DNA of 64,000 bases from Acinetobacter sp. ANC 4862 (GCF_004336635.1 NZ_SJXH01000012.1:1-64000); one strand, 5' to 3'; counted from the first letter of the stretch, positions 44,879-55,768 are shown. A program made the numbers and translations. The notes: generated by a model not told the origin, from the letters alone.

Positions 44879-45939
44879 TAATCAAAACTCCTCAATGCCA
44901 AACCACATGCCACCATGAGTGAGGAAGCATCATTCTCTATCTTTTTAATATCAATTTGTGGAGAAAAGCCCATTTGTAAAAATGGGTTGGCAATAGTCAC
45001 ACGATAACCAAGTTTTTGTTGTAGTAGCTTCGCGAGCCCCGGAATATTGGCATTACCTCCTGCCAATAAAATATGATCGATCTCATTAAACTGTGAAGAT
45101 GAGAAAAAGAACTGTAATGATCTTGCTGCCTGCTGAACCACTGCTTCCAAGAAGGGTTCTAAAACCTCAACATCATAATCATCTGGTAATGAACGGCTTT
45201 TCTTGGCACGACCGGCTTCTTCAAAAGACAAACCATAGCGGTTTTGAATTTCTTGAGTGAGCTGTTTGCCGCCAAACACCTGCTCGCGCGTATAAATTAC
45301 CTTATTGTTTTGCATCACAGATAAGGTCGTCATGGTATGACCGATATCTAAAATACCTACAGTATTCACACCCATAGGCAAAGTATCGGAAAACACTTGA
45401 TAGGCATTTTCGATCGCAAAACTTTCAACATCAGCAGTTTTTGGTGTTAAGCCAGCAAGCTCTAAAACTTCTGAACGTGCTTCAACATTTTCAATACGGG
45501 TGGCAACTAAAAGCACATTCACCCGATTCGGGTTTGCCAAACGCTCAGGCAACACCTCAAAATCAAGACTCGCTTCATCCAATGGGAAAGGAATATATTG
45601 CTCAGCGTCCATACGAATTTGAACTTCTCGTTCATCGTCCGTCATATCTGCATCCATCTCAATCGTTTTGGTAATCACCATTGAAGTCGGAATTGCAAGT
45701 GCTGCAGCTGTGGATTGGGTATTTGCTAGATTGAGTGCTCGCTCTAATGCATCTGCTACCGCCTCTGGATTCAATATATTTTTTTCGACAACACTACCTT
45801 CAGGCAAAGGCACCAGCGCATAGCTTTCCACCCAATACCTGTTACCGCTTTTAACAGAAAGTTCCAACAACTTAACAGAAGTAGAACTAATATCTACTCC
45901 AATTAACCCCTTATTCGGCTTACGATATAACCTGAGCAC
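44878..45939 (-). CDS. pilM: type IV pilus cytoplasmic protein PilM
   Basis: Actin-like (FtsA/MreB fold) cytoplasmic protein that docks on the PilN tail and links the motor to the alignment complex. Nucleotide-site motifs: GLIGVDISSTSVKLLEL near 11-27, VGILDIGHTMTTLSVM near 203 and HILLAGGNANIPGL near 291. Start is GTG 45939 with AGGAAT at good spacing. It is first of the overlapping pilMNOPQ operon and divergent from ponA, as in Pseudomonas. Confidence 0.94.
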   Translation of the reverse strand: MLRLYRKPNKGLIGVDISSTSVKLLELSVKSGNRYWVESYALVPLPEGSVVEKNILNPEAVADALERALNLANTQSTAAALAIPTSMVITKTIEMDADMTDDEREVQIRMDAEQYIPFPLDEASLDFEVLPERLANPNRVNVLLVATRIENVEARSEVLELAGLTPKTADVESFAIENAYQVFSDTLPMGVNTVGILDIGHTMTTLSVMQNNKVIYTREQVFGGKQLTQEIQNRYGLSFEEAGRAKKSRSLPDDYDVEVLEPFLEAVVQQAARSLQFFFSSSQFNEIDHILLAGGNANIPGLAKLLQQKLGYRVTIANPFLQMGFSPQIDIKKIENDASSLMVACGLALRSFD

Positions 45940-46008
45940 TATATAATTCCTATTATTTTTTTATCCCCAATAAAAGTAACCTACTAATCAGTGTTGGTCT
46001 ATAATTTT

Positions 46009-46042
46009 ATACAGATACAATAACGCATCTAACAATCTGTAT
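46009..46042. promoter_or_regulatory. inverted repeat in the pilM-ponA divergent promoter region
   Basis: ATACAGAT (46009-46016) and ATCTGTAT (46035-46042) are perfect 8-base arms 18 bases apart in the 165-base gap between divergent pilM and ponA. Spacing would put both half sites on one DNA face. Possible operator; no regulator is indicated. Confidence 0.3.
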
Positions 46043-46104
46043 GTGTAAAGGCTATACTGACCGCCAATTAGTTTGCCATTAGCTCTTATTAAAACTTACT
46101 TGTT

Positions 46105-48633
46105 ATGAAAAAGCTATCTCGTTCGGGCCATGTTCATCCATTTTTTTTGATCATAATTATAGCCTTGGTCGCAATTCCGATGGGATTCTATGGCATGTAT
46201 CTCTATATTGCCCCATCTTTACCTAAAATGACCACTTTAAAAAAGGCGCCGTTACTCAAGCCTTTGCAGGTGTATAGTGCCGATAATGAGCTAATTGCAG
46301 AGTATGGTGGCAAGCTATCCGTCCCTGTAGAATACAAACAAATTCCCAAACCATTCATCTCTGCCTTCCTTGCAGCAGAGGATTCCTCTTTCTTTGAGCA
46401 TAGTGGTATTAGTTTTAAAAGCTTAGGACGAGCAGTCAGTGAAACAGTCACGGGATCAAATGTGCAAACGGGTGGTTCAACCATCACCATGCAGGTGGCA
46501 AAAAATTATTATTTAAGTCCTGAACGTACACTCAAACGCAAACTGACTGAAATTTTCCTTGCGCGCAAAATAGAACAAAACTTAACCAAAGAGGAAATTT
46601 TAACACTGTATGTGAATAAAATTTTCTTGGGAAAAAATGCCTACGGTATTGCTGCAGCAGCAAAAATTTATTACAACAAAAATCTGGATCAGCTGAGTAT
46701 TGCCCAAATGGCAATGATTTCTGGTCTACCCAAAGCGCCCTCTAAATATAATCCTGTAGTCAACCCAACACGCGCGTTAGAACGTCGTAACTGGATTCTT
46801 GGACGTATGCTGCAATTGGGTTATATCAACCAGTCACAGTATCAAAAAGCCATTGCCGAACCCGTCAACCTCGATATGCCAGACCGTGGAATCAATAACA
46901 AATATCCCTATGTCGGGGAAATGGTACGCTCGGAACTGGTTGAAAAATTTGGCGAACAAGCCATTGATTCTGGTTATAAAGTTTATACAACCGTCGACAG
47001 CAAGCGCCAAGCTTATGCAGAACAGGCAGTACAAGAAGGTTTAGAGGCTTACGATCGTCGCCATGGTTGGCGCGGTGCTGAAGCAAACGACAAACCACTT
47101 ACTGAATTCAGTGCTTATGCAAACACCTATCCCGCGAAAGTCATTAAAGTAGACAGAAATTCTTTTGAAGCACTGATGCAAGATGGGTCTACAGTGACCG
47201 TGCCATGGTCAGGGATGTCATGGGCTTATCCTTATAGAAATGCCAACAGTGTTGGCCCTGCTCCACGTCAAGCTTCTCAAATTGTTAAAGTTAAAGATAT
47301 TATTCGATTACGTCCTAATGACAATAAAACTTCATGGGCACTTGTTCAAATTCCTAAAGCTCAAGGGCAACTGATTGCAATCAACCCGAATAACGGTGCA
47401 ATTGAAGCCATTGTCGGGGGATATAATTTTTATCAATCCAAATTCAATCGTGCGCTACAAGGCTGGCGTCAACCGGGTTCAACCATTAAGCCATTTGTAT
47501 ATGCTTTGGCACTCGAACGCGGTATGACCCCTTATAGCATGGTCAATGATAGCCCGATTACGATTGGCAAATGGTCACCGAAAAACTCGGATGGTCGTTA
47601 TTTAGGGATGATTCCTTTACGTCGTGCCTTGTATTTATCACGAAATACTGTTTCTGTGCGATTATTACAAACTGTCGGGATTGAACGTACACGCCAATTA
47701 TTCATGGATTTTGGTCTACATGAAGATCAAATCCCGCGTAACTACACCATTGCTCTAGGTACACCACAAGTTCTCCCAATTCAAATGGCAACCGGTTATG
47801 CAACTTTTGCCAATGGGGGTTACCGTATTCAGCCACATTTTATTGATCGTATTGAAGATGCTTATGGCAAAGTGATTTACCAAAGCAATCCAGAATATGC
47901 TTGTATTTCTTGTATCAATCAAAATGATGCAGAACTAGAATCAGCTGAACCCGTGACCCCAGATGACGAAGTGATTGAGGTCACCAATCAAACCTTGCAA
48001 GCAGAAAAAGAACTGGCTCAACTGCAATTAGATGAGTCAAAAAGCCAATATCGCCAAGCACAGCGCATTTTAAAATCAAGCTCTGCTTATGACATGGCCA
48101 ACATTCTGCGTGATGTAATTCAACAGGGTACCGGTCGTGCAGCCCTTAAAATTGGTCGTGATGATATTGGCGGTAAAACCGGTACCACCAATGATGCCAA
48201 AGATGCCTGGTTTGCTGGATTTAATGGCAAATTAGTGACTGTGGCTTGGGTCGGTTTCGACCAACCCACCACACTCGGTCGTCGTGAATATGGTGGTGTT
48301 GCAGCTTTACCGATCTGGACCAACTTTATGGGTAATGCCTTAAAAGGCACACCAGCAGCGTGGGTACATTTTGATAAAAATGCCAAAGCACCGACCAGCC
48401 GAAACCAGACGGTAACGATTGGTGAACCTGTCAAAGAGGATCGCTCTTCCCCGCCATTGGCCCGCCCATTGTATCGTCCAGCACCTGTTGCCCCAGTGCG
48501 AACACCTGAACATGACTTTGATGATTTGCCTGGAGAAGAAATACCGACTCCAGATCATACAGATTCCTCAAACACACAAAAACAAAATAATAAACCGGAT
48601 GCACTTGAACGTTTAATTGATGTATTTCAATAA
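46105..48633 (+). CDS. ponA: penicillin-binding protein 1A, bifunctional class A
   Basis: Polymerises and cross-links peptidoglycan. One membrane helix near 13-33. GT51 glycosyltransferase with EDSSFFEHSG near 91 (catalytic Glu), GGSTITMQVAKN near 123 and RKIEQNLTKEEILTLY near 152. An OB-like insert (about 300-420) marks the PBP1A subgroup. Transpeptidase motifs: STIK near 458 (catalytic Ser), SRN near 512, KTGTT near 691. The C-terminal tail is Pro/Asp-rich. A bidirectional terminator follows. Confidence 0.95.
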   Translation: MKKLSRSGHVHPFFLIIIIALVAIPMGFYGMYLYIAPSLPKMTTLKKAPLLKPLQVYSADNELIAEYGGKLSVPVEYKQIPKPFISAFLAAEDSSFFEHSGISFKSLGRAVSETVTGSNVQTGGSTITMQVAKNYYLSPERTLKRKLTEIFLARKIEQNLTKEEILTLYVNKIFLGKNAYGIAAAAKIYYNKNLDQLSIAQMAMISGLPKAPSKYNPVVNPTRALERRNWILGRMLQLGYINQSQYQKAIAEPVNLDMPDRGINNKYPYVGEMVRSELVEKFGEQAIDSGYKVYTTVDSKRQAYAEQAVQEGLEAYDRRHGWRGAEANDKPLTEFSAYANTYPAKVIKVDRNSFEALMQDGSTVTVPWSGMSWAYPYRNANSVGPAPRQASQIVKVKDIIRLRPNDNKTSWALVQIPKAQGQLIAINPNNGAIEAIVGGYNFYQSKFNRALQGWRQPGSTIKPFVYALALERGMTPYSMVNDSPITIGKWSPKNSDGRYLGMIPLRRALYLSRNTVSVRLLQTVGIERTRQLFMDFGLHEDQIPRNYTIALGTPQVLPIQMATGYATFANGGYRIQPHFIDRIEDAYGKVIYQSNPEYACISCINQNDAELESAEPVTPDDEVIEVTNQTLQAEKELAQLQLDESKSQYRQAQRILKSSSAYDMANILRDVIQQGTGRAALKIGRDDIGGKTGTTNDAKDAWFAGFNGKLVTVAWVGFDQPTTLGRREYGGVAALPIWTNFMGNALKGTPAAWVHFDKNAKAPTSRNQTVTIGEPVKEDRSSPPLARPLYRPAPVAPVRTPEHDFDDLPGEEIPTPDHTDSSNTQKQNNKPDALERLIDVFQ

Positions 48634-48639
48634 AGCAAT

Positions 48640-48665
48640 AAAAAGCCCTCAAATGAGGGCTTTTT
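48640..48665. terminator. bidirectional terminator between ponA and rlmA
   Basis: AAAAGCCCTC / GAGGGCTTTT around AAAT with flanking A and T runs, between convergent genes. Confidence 0.92.
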
Positions 48666-48672
48666 ATTTGGC

Positions 48673-49476
48673 TTATTTCTTTTTAAACACATAAATTTGG
48701 AACTGCCCTTTTAACTCAAAATTATCGTTCTGCTCTAAAGCCTGACGACGTTCCGGTTTTGCTTTATAAGCATACGGGGTCATGGCAATCAGGTTTTTCA
48801 AGTCCGCTTGTTGTACCGTAAAAGGCGCATCCACCACGCTTTGATCTACCAATTCAAAAGCATCTGCCAATTGATCAACGAACTTTTGCGATTCATGTGG
48901 GTTCACTTCTTCAAACAATGCTTCACGCATCGCATATAAGTGTTCAGTTGCAGGAGTCACTACCATCAAATAGGCATTGGGCTTCAATACACGCAATATT
49001 TCCTGCTTTGGAATAGGACTAAATAAACTAGTGCATAAGTCAATTGAAGCATCTAAAACAGGAAGTGTTGCACCGGTTCCCACCACCCAGGTCACTTTTT
49101 TATTCAACTTGGCCGCAACCTGTACTGCATTTTTAGCGATATCCACTCCCACACATTGCAGCACTTCAGCCTGCATGGCATTGGTGTAATACCCTTCACC
49201 ACAGCCAATATCGAGCAGGTTTTCAATACGTAACTCACGAATTTTCTCTATCACCGCCTGTTGCAATGGCGCATAGAAACCAGCACTTAAAAATGCCCGG
49301 CGTGCCTGCACCGATTCCACGGTATCCCCTGGATTTTTGCTATGTTTATGCTGTACCACATGTAAATTCACATATCCCTGTTTTGCCATGTCATAACTGT
49401 GGTTATTGATACAGCGCCATGTTTTCTCGGTCAGCTTGAGGGCTTCACGGCATACAGGACACATCAGCAGATTCAT
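48673..49476 (-). CDS. rlmA: 23S rRNA (guanine-N1)-methyltransferase RlmA
   Basis: AdoMet-dependent enzyme that methylates N1 of G745 in helix 35 of 23S rRNA (RlmA-I group). An N-terminal zinc finger is formed by CPVC (6-9) with C22 and H26 in WRCINNHSYD. The Rossmann motif I is NLLDIGCGEGYYTNAM near 86-101. The 267 residues are normal. Downstream of a spacer from rlmA lies the ponA terminator; upstream is mraY convergent in direction only through its own terminator. The assignment to RlmA rather than another small-molecule methyltransferase rests on the zinc finger. Confidence 0.87.
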   Translation of the reverse strand: MNLLMCPVCREALKLTEKTWRCINNHSYDMAKQGYVNLHVVQHKHSKNPGDTVESVQARRAFLSAGFYAPLQQAVIEKIRELRIENLLDIGCGEGYYTNAMQAEVLQCVGVDIAKNAVQVAAKLNKKVTWVVGTGATLPVLDASIDLCTSLFSPIPKQEILRVLKPNAYLMVVTPATEHLYAMREALFEEVNPHESQKFVDQLADAFELVDQSVVDAPFTVQQADLKNLIAMTPYAYKAKPERRQALEQNDNFELKGQFQIYVFKKK

Positions 49477-49506
49477 ATTTTTCTCCAGTGCCTAAAATCA
49501 GGCGAT

Positions 49507-49546
49507 AAAAAAAGCCGGCAGATGTGGGAGCAAATGCCGGCTTTTT
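49507..49546 (-). terminator. terminator after the dcw cluster (mraY)
   Basis: AAAAAAGCCGGCA / TGCCGGCTTTTT with a 14-base loop; T run on the minus strand directly after mraY. Confidence 0.88.
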
Positions 49547-49557
49547 CGAATATTTGC

Positions 49558-50676
49558 TTAACGCAATTTTAAGGTCATTAAGCCTAAAACTACCAGCATA
49601 ATCGTGATAATCCAGAAACGAATCACCACCTGGGTTTCACGCCAGCCTTTTTTCTCATAATGATGATGCAGCGGCGCCATCAAGAATACACGTTTGTTAC
49701 GCATACGCAGTGATCCAATTTGCAGGAATACCGAAATAGCTTCGACCACAAACACACCACCCATAATCGCAAAGACGATTTCTTGGCGAACCATTACAGC
49801 AATTGTACCCAGCATCGCCCCCAAAGATAATGCACCGACATCACCCATGAAGACTTGAGCTGGATGTGCGTTATACCAAAGAAAGGCTAAGCCCGCACCA
49901 ATCATTGCAGCACAGATTACCACCAATTCAGATGAATATTTCACATAAGGCATATGTAGGTAATTGGCAAAACGCACATCACCCGCAAGGTAGGCAAACA
50001 CCCCCAAACCTGCAGCAACCAAGACGATAGGCATAATCGCCAAACCATCCAGACCGTCAGTCAGGTTAACTGCATTGGATGCACCGTTAATCACCAGATA
50101 AGTAAAGATAATAAAACCGATACCCAGCGGAATGGCTGAAAAAGGAATACTGATGTTTTTAAAGAATGGAATCAACAGATCCAGCATATTCGCGGTATGC
50201 ACAGGATTCGCCTGTTGGGTCGCAATCACATACAATGCAATACCAGCACCTAAAGAACCCACTGAAGTCCAGAAGAATTTTTTTCGTGCAGGCAAGCCAG
50301 CATTGTCTTTATAACGAACTTTAATCCAGTCATCTGCCCAACCTACGGCACCAAAGATCACCATCACCCCAAGCACAATCCAGACATAAGGATTGGATAA
50401 ATCGGCCCAAAGCAAGGTGGATATCCCGATCGAGAGCAGGATCAAAATCCCGCCCATGGTTGGTGTACCCATTTTCTTGGCATGACCTTCAGGAGCAAAA
50501 GAACTGACTGCCTGACCATATTTGAGTGCTTGTAGCTTACGGATCATCACCGGGCCCATGACCAGTCCAATGGTCAGTGCGGTTAAGACACTGAGCAAAG
50601 CACGTAATGTTAAATAACGAACGACCTGAAACGAGCTGTTGTAGCCCGCAAGTTGTTCAAATAGCCACAACAGCAT
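49558..50676 (-). CDS. mraY: phospho-MurNAc-pentapeptide translocase MraY
   Basis: Integral membrane enzyme that makes lipid I from UDP-MurNAc-pentapeptide and undecaprenyl phosphate. Ten membrane segments; magnesium and substrate motifs: MGTPTMGG near 70, [12 protein letters not shown] near 111 with the paired aspartates, [10 protein letters not shown] near 200 and [10 protein letters not shown] near 276, and HHHYEKKGW near 338. Length 372 is typical. Its start overlaps the murF stop by one base. Confidence 0.96.
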   Translation of the reverse strand: MLLWLFEQLAGYNSSFQVVRYLTLRALLSVLTALTIGLVMGPVMIRKLQALKYGQAVSSFAPEGHAKKMGTPTMGGILILLSIGISTLLWADLSNPYVWIVLGVMVIFGAVGWADDWIKVRYKDNAGLPARKKFFWTSVGSLGAGIALYVIATQQANPVHTANMLDLLIPFFKNISIPFSAIPLGIGFIIFTYLVINGASNAVNLTDGLDGLAIMPIVLVAAGLGVFAYLAGDVRFANYLHMPYVKYSSELVVICAAMIGAGLAFLWYNAHPAQVFMGDVGALSLGAMLGTIAVMVRQEIVFAIMGGVFVVEAISVFLQIGSLRMRNKRVFLMAPLHHHYEKKGWRETQVVIRFWIITIMLVVLGLMTLKLR

Positions 50677-52082
50677 TAAAGTTTCTCCATCAAATCAGCC
50701 ATCAATGTTTCCATGTGGGTATAACGAGAACCTTTAAACAGGAAACTCATGGATTGAGGTTGATGTGTTTCAATTAGACTCAGTAAGAAAGGCAAAGCTT
50801 GCTCCTGTGTCAGGAAAGCCTGCATTTTTTTACCATATTGGGTACTGCGTGCCCCTTCTTGTGTGGCAGGTGAAAATTCACCTACCGCCACCACAAAATT
50901 GACACCTGTTGCGACAAGATCCCGACCCAACATATAGTGTTGTTGTGCCGCACTTGCGCCTAATTCACCGATATCACCAATCACCATCACTTTCACCCCG
51001 TCTTGCTGAGCAAGTACTTCAGCTGCTGCACGCATCGAGGTTGGGTTGGCGTTGTAGGTATCATCAATAAATAAATGTTTTTTAGCTGGAATAAAATTCA
51101 GGCGACCTTTGGCACCGGTTGCCTGTTCTAAACCTGTCACAATATCATCCAAAGCAATACCAATCGCGAGTGCAAAAGCAGTCGCAGCCGTGGCATTTTG
51201 GACATTATGTTCGCCGGCAAACGGAAGATTCACCTGACGAATACCTTGCGGTGTGTTTAATGTGAATGTAGAGGATTGCGGATGTAATTCAATTTCTGTG
51301 GTAAAAACATCACCATTTTCACCAAAGCTTAATACCTGTTCGGTTTGTACGGCTTGACGAATCGGTTCTGCAAAATCATCTGCAGCAGGAACAATCGATG
51401 TACCTGTTTTGGCGATATGTGCATAAATTTCAGATTTAGCCCGGCAGATGCCCTCACGCCCACCAAATTCCCCCAAATGTGCAGTACCAATGTTAATGAT
51501 CCCTGCTACATGCGGTTGAACCAGATTCGAGGTGTAATCAATTTCCCCCTGATGACTTGCACCCAATTCCATCACTGCATATTGATGTTCAGCGCGAAGC
51601 TCGATCAACATCACTGGCACACCCAAATCATTATTTAAGTTACCGCGAGTAATCAGCGTCGGTGCCAAGCGCGATAAAATACTACCGAGCATTTCTTTAG
51701 TCGTGGTTTTACCGCTACTACCCGTCAGCGCAATCACTTTCACTTGTGAGTTTTGTGCGCGACGATAAGCCCCTAAATGACCGAGGGCCAAACGCGTGTC
51801 TTCAACCACGAGTTGACAAATATCTGCATCAACAGGATGACTGACAATGGCAATTTCACAACCATTTGCCGCAACTTGAGCAACAAAATCATGTGCATCA
51901 AAGCGTTCACCTTGCAGAGCTAAAAAAGCATCGGCTTTTTCAGCATCACGCGAATCCGTCAAAATCCGTTTAATTTCGCCTTGAGGCACTTTCTCATTCA
52001 ACCAGTAACCTTGGGTGGCATCAGCAAGCTGTGCAGCTGTCCACGGCTCTAAAGGCACTGTACTGGTAGTCGATGTATGCAT
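50676..52082 (-). CDS. murF: UDP-MurNAc-tripeptide:D-Ala-D-Ala ligase MurF
   Basis: Adds D-Ala-D-Ala to UDP-MurNAc-tripeptide with ATP. Mur ligase N-terminal domain (about 15-105), ATP-binding [11 protein letters not shown] near 116, carbamylated-lysine region, [10 protein letters not shown]-like block (here [11 protein letters not shown]) and [16 protein letters not shown] near 340. The 468 residues match MurF. Nine bases separate it from murE. Confidence 0.96.
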   Translation of the reverse strand: MHTSTTSTVPLEPWTAAQLADATQGYWLNEKVPQGEIKRILTDSRDAEKADAFLALQGERFDAHDFVAQVAANGCEIAIVSHPVDADICQLVVEDTRLALGHLGAYRRAQNSQVKVIALTGSSGKTTTKEMLGSILSRLAPTLITRGNLNNDLGVPVMLIELRAEHQYAVMELGASHQGEIDYTSNLVQPHVAGIINIGTAHLGEFGGREGICRAKSEIYAHIAKTGTSIVPAADDFAEPIRQAVQTEQVLSFGENGDVFTTEIELHPQSSTFTLNTPQGIRQVNLPFAGEHNVQNATAATAFALAIGIALDDIVTGLEQATGAKGRLNFIPAKKHLFIDDTYNANPTSMRAAAEVLAQQDGVKVMVIGDIGELGASAAQQHYMLGRDLVATGVNFVVAVGEFSPATQEGARSTQYGKKMQAFLTQEQALPFLLSLIETHQPQSMSFLFKGSRYTHMETLMADLMEKL

Positions 52083-52091
52083 TTTTGTTTC

Positions 52092-53588
52092 CTATTGAGC
52101 CGGATAAGCTGAATCTGGTGTGTAATGCTGTGTATTAATGGCCGATTGCACTTCAATCACATCGTCAAACCAATGACGCACACCGTCAATTTCTTGATAA
52201 TTTTCATGACCTTTACCTGCAATGACTACAATATCGCCTGCTTGGGCTTTTTGCACGGCAAATTTAATCGCTTCACGGCGGTCATGAATTTCATACATGA
52301 CATGGGTAGAAAAATCGATACTCGCTTTCATGTCAGCGAAAATCTGTTCTGGATCTTCAGTACGTGGATTATCTGAGGTAATCAAGACAATATCAGCACC
52401 ATTGAGTGCCGCTTGAGTCATCAGTGGACGTTTGCCACGATCGCGATCACCACCACAACCAAACACCGCCCATAAATTTTGAGAGACATGGCGTTTCAAG
52501 GTTTTCAGCACCTGAATTAAGGCATCCGGTGTATGGGCATAATCCACGACGAACAATCGGTCTGCATCACGGATCACCTGCATACGACCCGGTGCACCTT
52601 TCAATTGTCCAACTGTTGAAATCAGCGTGGCAAGATCAAAGCCGGCTTGTTCTGCAGTCACCAAACTTGCCACCAGGTTTTCTATATTAAAATGACCCAG
52701 CAACGGACTCTGCACGTCAAACTCACCTTGATTGGTGATCAGTTTAAAGTTTGCGCCATTCAAACTGTATTGAATATCTTGAACCTGATAATCCGCCGGC
52801 TGCATGGTTGAATAGGTCAGAATTTTCGGGTGTGCAGGATTATTTTTTGCTGCATCCAACATAATCGATGCATATTCGTCATCAATATTGATAATCGCGA
52901 CTTTAAGTGATGCAAATTTAAATAAGCACGACTTGGCTTCGGCATAGGCTTCCAGTGTGCCGTGATAATCCAGATGATCACGGCTTAAATTGCTATAAGC
53001 AGCAATTTCAATATCGCAGCCATTCAAGCGGCCCTGTTCCAAACCATGCGAACTGGCTTCAATCGCAGCAAATTCAGCACCAGCTTGAGCATAGTCATGC
53101 AAGGCATTTTGCAGATGCAAGGCATCGAGTGTGGTATGCGAAGATGCTTCCAGATTCGGTAAAATTCCGTTACCCGTGGTCCCCATCACTGCACATTTCT
53201 TGCCTTGCAACATCAGCAATTCGGCGACCAGTCGTGAAATGGTGGTTTTACCGTTAGTCCCAGTCACTGCCAGAATTCGTGCGGCTTGTACGGGCTGAGT
53301 CGCTTGCAGATATTGCTTTTGCCATTGTCCCATCAAATGACGGACATTCGGCACGATTACACTATTTTCCAAACCCAAATCGGCTTCACTGACCACAGCC
53401 AAGGCACCGTTTGCCAAAGCCGACTGGGCAAACTGCAAGGTTTTTTCAGGCTGAGAAAAACTATTCAGGGCAATAAAAATTTGCCCTGGCTCAACTTTAC
53501 GACTATCTAAACCAAAACCACTGAATGGCTTGGTCATCCATCCAGTGATTTTTTCAGCGGTGTAGAGATTTTGAAATGTAATGGACAT
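52092..53588 (-). CDS. murE: UDP-MurNAc-L-Ala-D-Glu:meso-DAP ligase MurE
   Basis: Adds the third residue of the stem peptide. ATP loop GTNGKTTISRL near 111, EASSHGLEQGR near 176, and the DNPR motif near 407 (SDNPRTEDP), which specifies meso-diaminopimelate over lysine. The 498 residues are typical. Ten bases downstream of ftsI. Confidence 0.96.
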   Translation of the reverse strand: MSITFQNLYTAEKITGWMTKPFSGFGLDSRKVEPGQIFIALNSFSQPEKTLQFAQSALANGALAVVSEADLGLENSVIVPNVRHLMGQWQKQYLQATQPVQAARILAVTGTNGKTTISRLVAELLMLQGKKCAVMGTTGNGILPNLEASSHTTLDALHLQNALHDYAQAGAEFAAIEASSHGLEQGRLNGCDIEIAAYSNLSRDHLDYHGTLEAYAEAKSCLFKFASLKVAIINIDDEYASIMLDAAKNNPAHPKILTYSTMQPADYQVQDIQYSLNGANFKLITNQGEFDVQSPLLGHFNIENLVASLVTAEQAGFDLATLISTVGQLKGAPGRMQVIRDADRLFVVDYAHTPDALIQVLKTLKRHVSQNLWAVFGCGGDRDRGKRPLMTQAALNGADIVLITSDNPRTEDPEQIFADMKASIDFSTHVMYEIHDRREAIKFAVQKAQAGDIVVIAGKGHENYQEIDGVRHWFDDVIEVQSAINTQHYTPDSAYPAQ

Positions 53589-53598
53589 TCATCACCTG

Positions 53599-55422
53599 TT
53601 ACTGGATTTTGGGAGTATCTAAAGGTTTATCTAAAGGCACGTTCATTAAACGTAGCGATTCTTGCATTACACGTGCAAAGACAGGGGCTGAAACCGTACC
53701 GCCATAGTAAGAGCCTTGGGGATTTTCCACCACGACAATCATGGCCAAACGCGGATCGCTCACAGGTGCCACACCGGCAAATAAAGCACGATATTCGCTG
53801 GTTGAATAACCTTTGCGGTCAGCACGCAGTTTATGTGCGGTCCCTGTTTTACCCGCCACACGGTAGCCTGGAATAGTGGCACGTGTAGCAGTTCCGCCTG
53901 GCAATGTCGCTGTTTCCATCATCAAGAGCACTTGATCGGCAATTTTCGCATCAACAATTTGCTCACCCTTTGGTGGCTGTTCCAATTTATATAAACTCAA
54001 AGGAACCTTGACGCCTTTATTGGCAAGCATGGCGTAGGCATCGGCAATTTGCAGCACTGTCGCATTCAGACCATAACCATAAGCCATGGTACCCACTTCA
54101 GAGACATTCCATTTGCTTGGTGGCAAGATCAAGCCTCCACTTTCGCCCGGGAATTTCACTGCCGAACGCTGCCCCATGCCTACACGCTTATAAAAAGTCG
54201 GTAAGGTGGCATAAGGCAAGGACAATGCAAGTTTCGCAACACCCACGTTAGATGATTTCTGAATGATGCCACCCAAAGTCAGTGCACCATAGTTATGCGT
54301 ATCGCGAATGGTATGGTTACCAATGCGCATACTACCTGGTGAAGTATTTACCACTGAATTTGCAGTGTATTTACCACTTTCCAGAGCCATAGCGACCGTC
54401 AGGGGTTTCATGGTTGAACCGGGTTCAAATGAATCCACCGCACCCCGGTTACGCATGGCATCTTTATTACCTAAACTTTTTTTATCATTCGGGTTATAAG
54501 ACGGCCAACTGGTCATTGCCAAAATTTCACCAGTTTTGATATCTACTGCAATGGCAGTGGCTGAACGGGCGTTATTGGCTACACCAGCAGCGGTCAATTC
54601 ACGGTACATAATATATTGCAGACGTGAATCAATACTTAAAGTGATATTTTCCCCGGCTTCAACTTCTTTAATTACTTCCGGGTCTTTAAAACGATTGCCT
54701 TTTTTATCACGGACAATCTGCTGTTCACCATCATGACCCGATAAAGCCGTATTCAGCTGCATTTCCAGACCTTCAATCCCCGTGCCTTCGCTATTGGTTA
54801 GGCCAATAATTTGTGCATTCGGCTGCGGCTGCGGATAGTAACGTTTATAGTTTTTCTCGGTATAAACTGCCTGGAATTCACGCTTGGCAATCAATTCAGC
54901 TTGCTGCGGTGGAATTTCTTTTTGCAGAACTAAATAACGTGAACGAGGCTTCTCGTTCATTTTCTTTTTTAACTCGGCACGATCCATGCCCACAGCATCG
55001 GCAAGCTCGTCCAAGTTTAGGTTTTTATCCGGCAATTGACGTTTTAGTTTACGGTTATTTGGATCTTTAGCTAGTTCAGCAGTAATTTCATCAAACTGTT
55101 TTTTGGTTTCAAAATAATCACGCGGATCAATCACCACTTTCATGACCGGCGTACTAATCGCCAAAGGCACACCATGACGATCATAAATCACGCCACGCAT
55201 CGCCTTGACTTTTTCAGTTCTTAAAATATTGGCATTGGCTTTGTTTTGCAAAAAGTCTTTGTTGATGATCTGCACATAAAATGCACGACCCACTAAAGCT
55301 AAAAAGCAGAGTAAAACCACACTCCACATCAAATAAAAACGCCACATATCTACACTAAGGGTGTTTTTATCGGTCACAGACTGCTGTTTTTTACGCACTT
55401 GCTTATTTCTCTTGTCCACCAT
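53599..55422 (-). CDS. ftsI: peptidoglycan transpeptidase FtsI (PBP3)
   Basis: Septal class B PBP that cross-links peptidoglycan with FtsW. Short basic cytoplasmic end, membrane helix near 28-48, a pedestal domain with RGVIYDRHGVPLAIS near 75, and the transpeptidase with STMK near 337 (catalytic Ser), SSN near 390 and KTGTAHK near 524. It is 607 residues long. ftsL ends 13 bases upstream. Confidence 0.96.
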   Translation of the reverse strand: MVDKRNKQVRKKQQSVTDKNTLSVDMWRFYLMWSVVLLCFLALVGRAFYVQIINKDFLQNKANANILRTEKVKAMRGVIYDRHGVPLAISTPVMKVVIDPRDYFETKKQFDEITAELAKDPNNRKLKRQLPDKNLNLDELADAVGMDRAELKKKMNEKPRSRYLVLQKEIPPQQAELIAKREFQAVYTEKNYKRYYPQPQPNAQIIGLTNSEGTGIEGLEMQLNTALSGHDGEQQIVRDKKGNRFKDPEVIKEVEAGENITLSIDSRLQYIMYRELTAAGVANNARSATAIAVDIKTGEILAMTSWPSYNPNDKKSLGNKDAMRNRGAVDSFEPGSTMKPLTVAMALESGKYTANSVVNTSPGSMRIGNHTIRDTHNYGALTLGGIIQKSSNVGVAKLALSLPYATLPTFYKRVGMGQRSAVKFPGESGGLILPPSKWNVSEVGTMAYGYGLNATVLQIADAYAMLANKGVKVPLSLYKLEQPPKGEQIVDAKIADQVLLMMETATLPGGTATRATIPGYRVAGKTGTAHKLRADRKGYSTSEYRALFAGVAPVSDPRLAMIVVVENPQGSYYGGTVSAPVFARVMQESLRLMNVPLDKPLDTPKIQ

Positions 55423-55435
55423 ATTACAGCTAGCC

Positions 55436-55768
55436 TTATTTTTTATCTTCTGAAGTCATTGGTAAAGAAATTACAACCGTCTGCCCTGCAGGTGGCGAGT
55501 ACATTCGCAACTGAGTCACAGCGCGTGTGCCAATTTGCGCTGTTGCACCAAAGGTTTGCTGCTCGATGAGCAAACGCCCCCATTCTGCATTCAGATCATC
55601 CCTTTCTCGGTTAAAGGCACTTAATTCACGGTAATCATGACGGTATTCAAACACCTGAAACACCACCATAATTGCGCTAAAAAAGACCAAGACCAGCAAA
55701 ATGATATAACTGATGAATTTCTTCATCGGCAATTTTTCTGTCTTCTTTTCAACAACTTCAGTTTTCAT
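55436..55768 (-). CDS. ftsL: cell division protein FtsL
   Basis: Small bitopic divisome protein that pairs with FtsB and activates FtsWI. Charged cytoplasmic end, membrane helix near 17-38, then a periplasmic coiled coil (FEYRHDYRELSAFNRERDDL near 47) and QTFGATAQIGTRAVTQLRM near 75, the conserved FtsL tail. The 110 residues fit. Overlaps the rsmH stop by one base (TAATG). Confidence 0.92.
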   Translation of the reverse strand: MKTEVVEKKTEKLPMKKFISYIILLVLVFFSAIMVVFQVFEYRHDYRELSAFNRERDDLNAEWGRLLIEQQTFGATAQIGTRAVTQLRMYSPPAGQTVVISLPMTSEDKK

